Shown piece after piece: positions 58,707 to 64,000 of a DNA stretch of 64,000 bases. The number at the start of each line of letters is the position of its first letter. Position 1 is the first letter of the stretch. The position numbers and the translations under genes were made by a program. This DNA comes from Treponema sp. C6A8 (GTDB taxonomy: Bacteria > Spirochaetota > Spirochaetia > Treponematales > Treponemataceae). The stretch lies in NCBI RefSeq assembly GCF_000619925.1, contig NZ_JHVB01000001.1:620001-684000 (forward strand). Direction: 5' to 3'. The notes below the pieces were generated by a model, which made no database searches, was not told the origin of the DNA, and saw only the letters and a list, made by a program, of their open reading frames with translations.

Positions 58707-61700
58707 TTAAAACTCAAATTTCCAAGAAAGCGTCAGGGCGCTTGATGGCTTATACTGCTGATTAAGCAGAGCTTTGATGTCTGGAGAAACGCTCCATCGT
58801 ATATTTACAAAAGGCGACTCCAGTTCCAGACCAAATTCAGGCTGGAAGTTTAAATTTAAGCTGTTGGATGCGGTTAATTCCTCATAAGACTGAACTGTTT
58901 CATCAAGAGACAGATGCAACATCGTATCAAAATATAACGAGCTTCCAAGGTACTTACCCATATAAACAGTTGAGTTATCCAAAAGGTTACCAATAGTAAA
59001 GACTTCCTTTGAAGAAGAAGAATTTCTTCTTACACCGTAACTCAATGTATTTTGCAGCACGTTTGTTCGCACTGAAAATATATCAAAATTCAGCACTTCA
59101 CGCAATGAATTTTCAATTTTACGTCCAACAGAAGACTGAATTGCATAGTCTCCGGCGGCAAAAAGAAGGTTTGTTCCGCTCATACCGTTTTTATCAGAGG
59201 AATCTGCAATTGCAATCTGTCCCAGAAGCTTTCTGATTTCACTTTCTGATTTGGCAGGTGACGCAGAAAAGCGCGGACTCAGTTCCCTCAAATACTGATT
59301 TTCTACATTCATCGAAATTGTTACGGTTTTTCCGTTATCATCGCGTTCACGGGTTTCAGCCCGCAGGGAAACAAGAGGATTAAGCAAATCTTCCTGATTG
59401 AATTTGATTCTTCCGCCTTTTATATAGAAACTTCTGTTCAAATAAGCAATATCACCGGTGCGGACACCAACATTTCCGTCTACAGCATAAGCCTGGTCAT
59501 ATGTATCTACGCTGACTGTAAGATGAGATTTAGGAACAAGAACTGCCCGCAAAACTGGATCAAGAATAAAGGTTGCATGGTTTCCCAGCTGAATATCCAG
59601 GTCTGTTCTGAAATTCATTCCTTTTGGATCCGGTTCAGAAGTAAGGCCTGCAATTTTCTGTACATCGGCAGTAAAACTTGTATTTTCACCGATAATTTTT
59701 CCGCCAATTTCCATAACTCCGTTTTCATAAAAGAGAGCCAGGTCTATATTTACATCACTTTTTATCAGGAACTGCTTTGTTTTAAGTTTTCCAGGGAATT
59801 TTTCATCACCAATTGACTTAAGGCTTGCTTCCATATGGTCAAATGAAAAACGGTTTAAGAAAATTGAAGCCTTTCCAAGAATTTTTTCTGTCTTTTTAAT
59901 GGAAAATACGGTTTCTTCAATTTTAATTTCACTGTTTTCGATTGTAATTGGTGTATAAGGAGCCTGAAGTTTCTGCTGGGAAATCAAGCTGAAAATAAGC
60001 TGAGGTTCAAAAATTGCAAGATTTCCCTTTATATCAGGTTCAGAAGATGGTCCTGTAATTCCTGCAAAACCGGAAAGTCTTCCGCCGTTAACAATGAAAA
60101 GCGTATCAAAATTAAAGTAAGAAAAGGCTTTTTCCAAATCAAAATCAACATCAGTAATATTAATATCAAGCTTTTGCCCGGTTGTACCAAAAACCTTAAG
60201 TTTTGCAAAAGAGTTATTGTCAAAATTAAGTTCAAGGAAATGGTCGCTTGTAAGGGAACCGAAAAGTCCAACGTTATCGGAAGTAAAGAAATTAATGTTT
60301 CCCTCTGAGTACATCATGCTTGCTGTAAAGCCAAACTGCTTTTTAATGAAAGAGCCGTGAATTGAAGGAAGGGAAAGCGTAACCATAAATGAATCAGGCA
60401 GGAATTTTCCTTCAGGGATTGTAGAATTATTAACTTCAATTTTAAAAGGAGACTGAATGCTCTTTTTTATTACAGAAGAATAAAGATTTCCTGAAGCGCT
60501 TCCCGTCATAGTTTCCAGAGAAAAATCTGCCTGAATATCAGAGAATTCAGAATTACCCTTTTTAACATTAAGAGTCTGAACCGAAAGGTTTCTTTCTTCA
60601 AGTAAAAGGGCTCCCGACATCTTTGTAACGCCGCCGTTTGAAGCAAGGGAAAGTTCAGCAAGGTTCAAGGTTACGTAAGGATGGGTAAAGGTTCCGGTTG
60701 CAAAAAGAGAACCGGTAACAAAATTATTTTCACTTTTTGCAACTGTAATATGGTTAAGATTAAGATTAACAAGCTGCATCTGAAGGTCCAGATAGATTTC
60801 ATTCAAAATCGTCTCTTTGGAGAATTTCTGTCCCATCGGATTTGTCGCATTAAGTACAAGATTAACTGATTCCTCTGAATAGGAATTATTAAGGGCGGCG
60901 TTTACATTAAGGGCGTTAAAAATCCCGTCATTTAAGTCAAAGGCAAAATCAGCCTGGCCGGCAAGAGTTGAATAAATATCAGAATAGCCAAGATTATCAA
61001 GATGAGCGCCATATTTTGTAACGCTTCCACGGAACATAATTTTTGGAGATACCGTATAGTTTGCGCCAGCGGCTTCAAATTCAAAAAGATTTACAAGAAT
61101 TTCAGGGCCCTGATCCTTTGTATAAGTAAAATTAGAACGGGTTGAAAGAACCGCCGTCATCTGGTCGTATACCAGAGGAAGATTTTCACAGGCAAGGGAA
61201 CCTGAGATTCGTGAATCCGGATAAAAGTTCAGGTTAATCTGAGAATTATAATCTCCAGCAATCGAAATAAAATCCTGACGAATATTGCCGGAAAAATGGT
61301 AAGGAATGGAAGAACTTGCAATATCAACATTAAAGAAAAGTTCCCTTTCCTCTTTATTTCTGTCGAGGGTTCCGGCCACTTCAAAATTCATTTTTCCCAA
61401 AACGGCGCTGAGCTTATTAATCTGCAAAGACTGTTCGTTTCCACCAAAAGAAAGGAGGACTGTCTGATTTTCCTTTTCAATATTGGCGGCAATTATGTAA
61501 GGCACATTATATGAAAGTGATTTCAAGTCTGTAGAAAGATAGACGTCGCCGGAAAGCAGGACTGAACTTAGAGATTTGGCGGCGCTTTCCAATGTCTGTG
61601 CAGAATCTTCCTTCATTGCCTGGGCTGCAAAAAGAATAAGGCTGTCTGCAAAAACGCTCTGAAGGTTCAAGTTCAATTCCGCATATTTTTGAGACGGAAG

Positions 61701-63125
61701 AATATTTCCGTCAGCTTTAATAAGGCCTGCATCACCAAAATCAAGATGAGAAAAATCGCTGGCTTCAAAACTATAATAAATGGAATCATTCAGAGGAATA
61801 AGCTTAAACTGCAGGGCCGAAAGTGATTTATCACCGACAAAAAGCTGAGGAGAAAAAGCTTCAAAACCTTTTTCCATAGGATCGATGTAAAGCTCAGTAG
61901 AAAGAGACTTTCCGTTTTCAAAAACAAAATAAGGAAGTTCAAAAACACCAGAGAGCCTGTATCCGTCAAAAATAAAATCAAAATTCATATTTGAAAGGAT
62001 TCTCTGACCCGCTGCAGAAAACTTTGAAAGTTCCAGATGAGTTTCATCACCATACAAAGAAAAATCGATGTCCGCGCCGCCTGCAAAAATTGAATCAGGA
62101 AGATGAATGTTTGAATCAGAAACATAATCCAGAGCCTTATCTGAGAAACTGTATTTCAGAATTGTATCTGTATTTAAAATGAGATCATTTAATTTTTTTA
62201 CTGTCTTACGGGAAGTTGAAGAATTAAATATCTGGACAGGCTTAAAATCTTTGGTTTTCAGCTGAATATTCAAATCTTTGGTATCAAGATGGTAGTCGGC
62301 ACCAAAAGAAACCGGGTTTTCATTCTGAATGATATGAATGCCAGCCGTATTATTCTGATAATCAGCCAGTAAATTCAGCTTTTTAATTGAATAAATGCCG
62401 TTTGAAATATTAGAAAGCCTTGCAGTAACGTAAGAGCCGTCGCCTTTATGTAAAATTGAACCTGCAAAAACTGCATTCATATTAATTTTTTGAGAAAGTT
62501 TTTCTATCTGCAAACGGATTTTAGATTCAATTTCAAAGTTCAAGCCGTTTTTCTGGCTGTTTGGAGAAAAATCAAAATCCCTGATACGAAGTCCTGCATT
62601 TACGCCGTTTTTGTCATAGGTTAATGTAACATTTTTCAGGCGGACATTTTTTGGAATAAGATGATAAAAAGTATCAAAATCAATCTCAGATGAATTTTTG
62701 GAACCCTTCTGATTTTTAGTTTTTCCCTGGTTATTTTTCTGAATATAGTCTTTCATTGACATTATTTCACCAAGATTCAGATCAATACCGTCAATTACAA
62801 AACTTGTAAAACCATTTGAAAAATCATGCTTCAGAAGCTTAATCAGGCTGTAATCAATATTTGTCTTTTTAATTGAAAGAACGACATTGTTATCATCATC
62901 AAGGAATTTAATTTTTTTAACAGTCAGCGTTGAAAGAATTGATGGAGAAAGCTTTTCGTAAGAGAAAGTCAGGCCTGTTTTTTCGTAAATTTTTGATGAA
63001 AGACTGTTTACCATGTTTTCTGCAGAGGACACAATAGCCCTGTGAAGCGGAATTACAAGGCTGATTCCAAGCAGAAAGAGGAGAATAAAAATGAAGCTGC
63101 GAATTTTAGAAACAGTTACCTTCAT
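58707..63125 (-). CDS. tamB: TamB-like translocation and assembly module protein
   Basis: 1472 aa. An N-terminal signal anchor (about 8-28, SFIFILLFLLGISLVIPL) leads to a very long periplasmic beta-rich region with repeating alternate hydrophobic strands, the AsmA/TamB bridge-like fold, and a C-terminal TamB domain (about 1150-1472) with FRTDLDIQLGNHATFILDPV, LRAETRERDDNGKTVTISM and LLFAAGDYAIQSSVGRKIEN. Such proteins carry phospholipids or help outer-membrane protein insertion and interact with BamA. It is next to bamA here, as expected. No TamA homologue is in the window. Confidence 0.9.
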   Translation of the reverse strand: MKVTVSKIRSFIFILLFLLGISLVIPLHRAIVSSAENMVNSLSSKIYEKTGLTFSYEKLSPSILSTLTVKKIKFLDDDNNVVLSIKKTNIDYSLIKLLKHDFSNGFTSFVIDGIDLNLGEIMSMKDYIQKNNQGKTKNQKGSKNSSEIDFDTFYHLIPKNVRLKNVTLTYDKNGVNAGLRIRDFDFSPNSQKNGLNFEIESKIRLQIEKLSQKINMNAVFAGSILHKGDGSYVTARLSNISNGIYSIKKLNLLADYQNNTAGIHIIQNENPVSFGADYHLDTKDLNIQLKTKDFKPVQIFNSSTSRKTVKKLNDLILNTDTILKYSFSDKALDYVSDSNIHLPDSIFAGGADIDFSLYGDETHLELSKFSAAGQRILSNMNFDFIFDGYRLSGVFELPYFVFENGKSLSTELYIDPMEKGFEAFSPQLFVGDKSLSALQFKLIPLNDSIYYSFEASDFSHLDFGDAGLIKADGNILPSQKYAELNLNLQSVFADSLILFAAQAMKEDSAQTLESAAKSLSSVLLSGDVYLSTDLKSLSYNVPYIIAANIEKENQTVLLSFGGNEQSLQINKLSAVLGKMNFEVAGTLDRNKEERELFFNVDIASSSIPYHFSGNIRQDFISIAGDYNSQINLNFYPDSRISGSLACENLPLVYDQMTAVLSTRSNFTYTKDQGPEILVNLFEFEAAGANYTVSPKIMFRGSVTKYGAHLDNLGYSDIYSTLAGQADFAFDLNDGIFNALNVNAALNNSYSEESVNLVLNATNPMGQKFSKETILNEIYLDLQMQLVNLNLNHITVAKSENNFVTGSLFATGTFTHPYVTLNLAELSLASNGGVTKMSGALLLEERNLSVQTLNVKKGNSEFSDIQADFSLETMTGSASGNLYSSVIKKSIQSPFKIEVNNSTIPEGKFLPDSFMVTLSLPSIHGSFIKKQFGFTASMMYSEGNINFFTSDNVGLFGSLTSDHFLELNFDNNSFAKLKVFGTTGQKLDINITDVDFDLEKAFSYFNFDTLFIVNGGRLSGFAGITGPSSEPDIKGNLAIFEPQLIFSLISQQKLQAPYTPITIENSEIKIEETVFSIKKTEKILGKASIFLNRFSFDHMEASLKSIGDEKFPGKLKTKQFLIKSDVNIDLALFYENGVMEIGGKIIGENTSFTADVQKIAGLTSEPDPKGMNFRTDLDIQLGNHATFILDPVLRAVLVPKSHLTVSVDTYDQAYAVDGNVGVRTGDIAYLNRSFYIKGGRIKFNQEDLLNPLVSLRAETRERDDNGKTVTISMNVENQYLRELSPRFSASPAKSESEIRKLLGQIAIADSSDKNGMSGTNLLFAAGDYAIQSSVGRKIENSLREVLNFDIFSVRTNVLQNTLSYGVRRNSSSSKEVFTIGNLLDNSTVYMGKYLGSSLYFDTMLHLSLDETVQSYEELTASNSLNLNFQPEFGLELESPFVNIRWSVSPDIKALLNQQYKPSSALTLSWKFEF

Positions 63126-63200
63126 CGTTTAAATTATCGGAAAGGTTTAATTATTTCCTTATTATAGTAAATTTTCTGATTTTAGATTATACTTTCTGAT

Positions 63201-63818
63201 ATGTTGTTAAAAAATTTTATTGTGTTTGAAGGAATTGACGGAGCGGGTACTTCAACACAGATTAAAAAATTGTGCGCCAGAAATTCAAAATTGTTGATTC
63301 CCACTGCAGAGCCGACAGACCGGGCTACCGGAAGATTTTTGCGTCAGCTGCTTGCAGGCGATTTTAAACTTGATGAGAGAACTACTTCTTACCTTTTTGC
63401 AGCAGATCGCTGCGAACATATTTACGGCGAAGGCGGAGTTGAAGAGCTATTAAAAGCCGGAAGAATTGTTGTAAGCGACCGCTACTTTTTTTCAAGCCTT
63501 GCCTACCAGAGCGCAACCTGCGGAAAAGGAATTCCCCGCCATGTAAACGCCCCATTCCCTCTTCCTGAAGTTCTTTTTTACTTTGAAATAAATCCGGAAG
63601 TTTCTTTAAAACGTGTTGAAAGCCGTGACGGCAAACGCGAGATTTATGAAAAAATTGATTACCAGAAAAAAACCGCTGCTTTGTACGACGAAGTAATCAA
63701 TGAATACGAAAATAATCCGGATGGAATGAAAGTTATCCGTGTTGACGCAACAAAATCAATCGATGAAATCGCAGATTTTATTTATAATACTTTAATCAAT
63801 CTGAATATCATCCGATAA
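63201..63818 (+). CDS. tmk: Thymidylate kinase with altered P-loop
   Basis: Phosphorylates dTMP to dTDP. 205 aa, P-loop kinase fold. The first motif is FVFEGIDGAGTSTQIKKL-like: residues GIDGAGTSTQ (about 11-20), with Thr (codon ACT, 63248-63250) where the ATP-binding Lys is nearly invariant. The other signatures are normal: PTDRATGRFLRQLL, AADRCEH, VVSDRYFFSSLAYQ (DRY/H motif) and the lid region ESRDGKREIYEK. The rest of the protein is full length, so it seems a functional gene. It is divergent from tamB. Confidence 0.88.
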   Translation: MLLKNFIVFEGIDGAGTSTQIKKLCARNSKLLIPTAEPTDRATGRFLRQLLAGDFKLDERTTSYLFAADRCEHIYGEGGVEELLKAGRIVVSDRYFFSSLAYQSATCGKGIPRHVNAPFPLPEVLFYFEINPEVSLKRVESRDGKREIYEKIDYQKKTAALYDEVINEYENNPDGMKVIRVDATKSIDEIADFIYNTLINLNIIR

Positions 63819-63825
63819 TTTTAAT

Positions 63826-64000
63826 GTGAAAAAATCTTTCCTTATAATTTTACTTTGTACATTATTTTTCTCTTTCTCTTATGAAAATGCCTTTGCCTAC
63901 ATGGTAAAATATAAGGAAGACTGGTATAAGCTTTACCATGTCCACTACCAGCAGTACCCGGATGACTGCATTGAAAATATTTACTGGCTTGAAAAAGCAG
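63826..64000 (+). CDS. Exported protein (C-terminus beyond window)
   Basis: Only 58 residues are visible. It starts with GTG at 63826, 7 bp after the tmk stop, and gives a clear signal peptide (MKKSFLIILLCTLFFSFSYE, cleavage near AFA) followed by YMVKYKEDWYKLYHVHYQQY. An aromatic-rich mature start fits a periplasmic or lipoprotein-like spirochaete protein, but no motif is recognised. There is little Shine-Dalgarno sequence, and the only other in-frame start (ATG at 63901) would lose the signal peptide. Likely co-transcribed with tmk. Confidence 0.65.
   Translation, partial: MKKSFLIILLCTLFFSFSYENAFAYMVKYKEDWYKLYHVHYQQYPDDCIENIYWLEKA

Overview
The window reads as chromosome of a host- or gut-type Treponema (Spirochaetota), with moderate G+C and tightly packed genes. 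The evidence is a FlaA periplasmic-flagellum sheath protein, an FlbB-like flagellar collar protein at the left edge, a eukaryotic-type hexokinase, a spiro-SPASM protein, a TamB/BamA/Skp-like outer-membrane block, and tRNA and tmRNA genes that do not encode CCA. No phage, IS element or CRISPR array is visible. The genes are mostly core functions. The accessory-looking material is non-coding.

Layout. 1-5.3 kb: flbB (partial), hexokinase, a secreted protein, a zinc-ribbon protein, a (p)ppGpp synthetase with TPRs, and flaA behind a near-consensus sigma-70 promoter. 5.4-13.5 kb: a minus-strand operon of a GerMN protein, an N-acetylmuramoyl-alanine amidase, an ATP-grasp ligase, a three-domain SpsF/glycosyltransferase/methyltransferase fusion, a glycosyltransferase and a spiro-SPASM protein, which looks like a surface or flagellar glycan pathway. 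13.5-17 kb: xseA-xseB-mutL. 17-21.1 kb: TPR proteins, one with a degenerate Mrr-like tail, a metallophosphoesterase and a ParB-like protein. 21.2-23.9 kb: a SpoIIE-type phosphatase / STAS / RsbW-like partner-switch operon. 23.9-28.4 kb: tmRNA, hslO, thrS and tRNA-Pro, interleaved with palindromic repeats. 28.5-33.9 kb: mtaB, TPR, bactofilin, rfbB, an RluA-type synthase and a transglutaminase-like protein. 34-45.8 kb: an HTH-EIIA regulator, two phosphohexomutases, a hybrid-kinase/HPt/HD-GYP phosphorelay, a DnaQ-like exonuclease and a LysM protein. 45.8-52.9 kb: an HD hydrolase, an unknown, recN, nadK, a DegT-like protein, cheW and comF. 53-63.1 kb: mutS, a Skp-like chaperone, bamA, tamB. 63.2-64 kb: tmk and a truncated exported protein.

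The most unusual structure is a family of small non-coding cassettes, 197-198 bp, that sit directly downstream of the tmRNA and tRNA-Pro genes. Each begins at the RNA 3' end, carries its own terminator hairpin, an inverted copy of the host T-arm, and two conserved hairpins, and ends in a direct copy of the host RNA's own 3' end. The cassette beside tRNA-Pro and an adjoining second type are tandemly duplicated (about 389-bp period), leaving a 22-nt orphan tRNA-Pro 3' end. A 154-bp inverted-repeat element before thrS carries almost the same hairpin. These look like tRNA-end-targeted miniature elements. Other notable points are key residues missing from otherwise recognisable families: no CxxxCxxC in the spiro-SPASM protein, Arg for the PLP lysine in the DegT-like protein, Thr for the P-loop lysine in Tmk, and a ThrRS without a TGS domain.

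All functional calls come from reading motifs by eye; no database search was possible.
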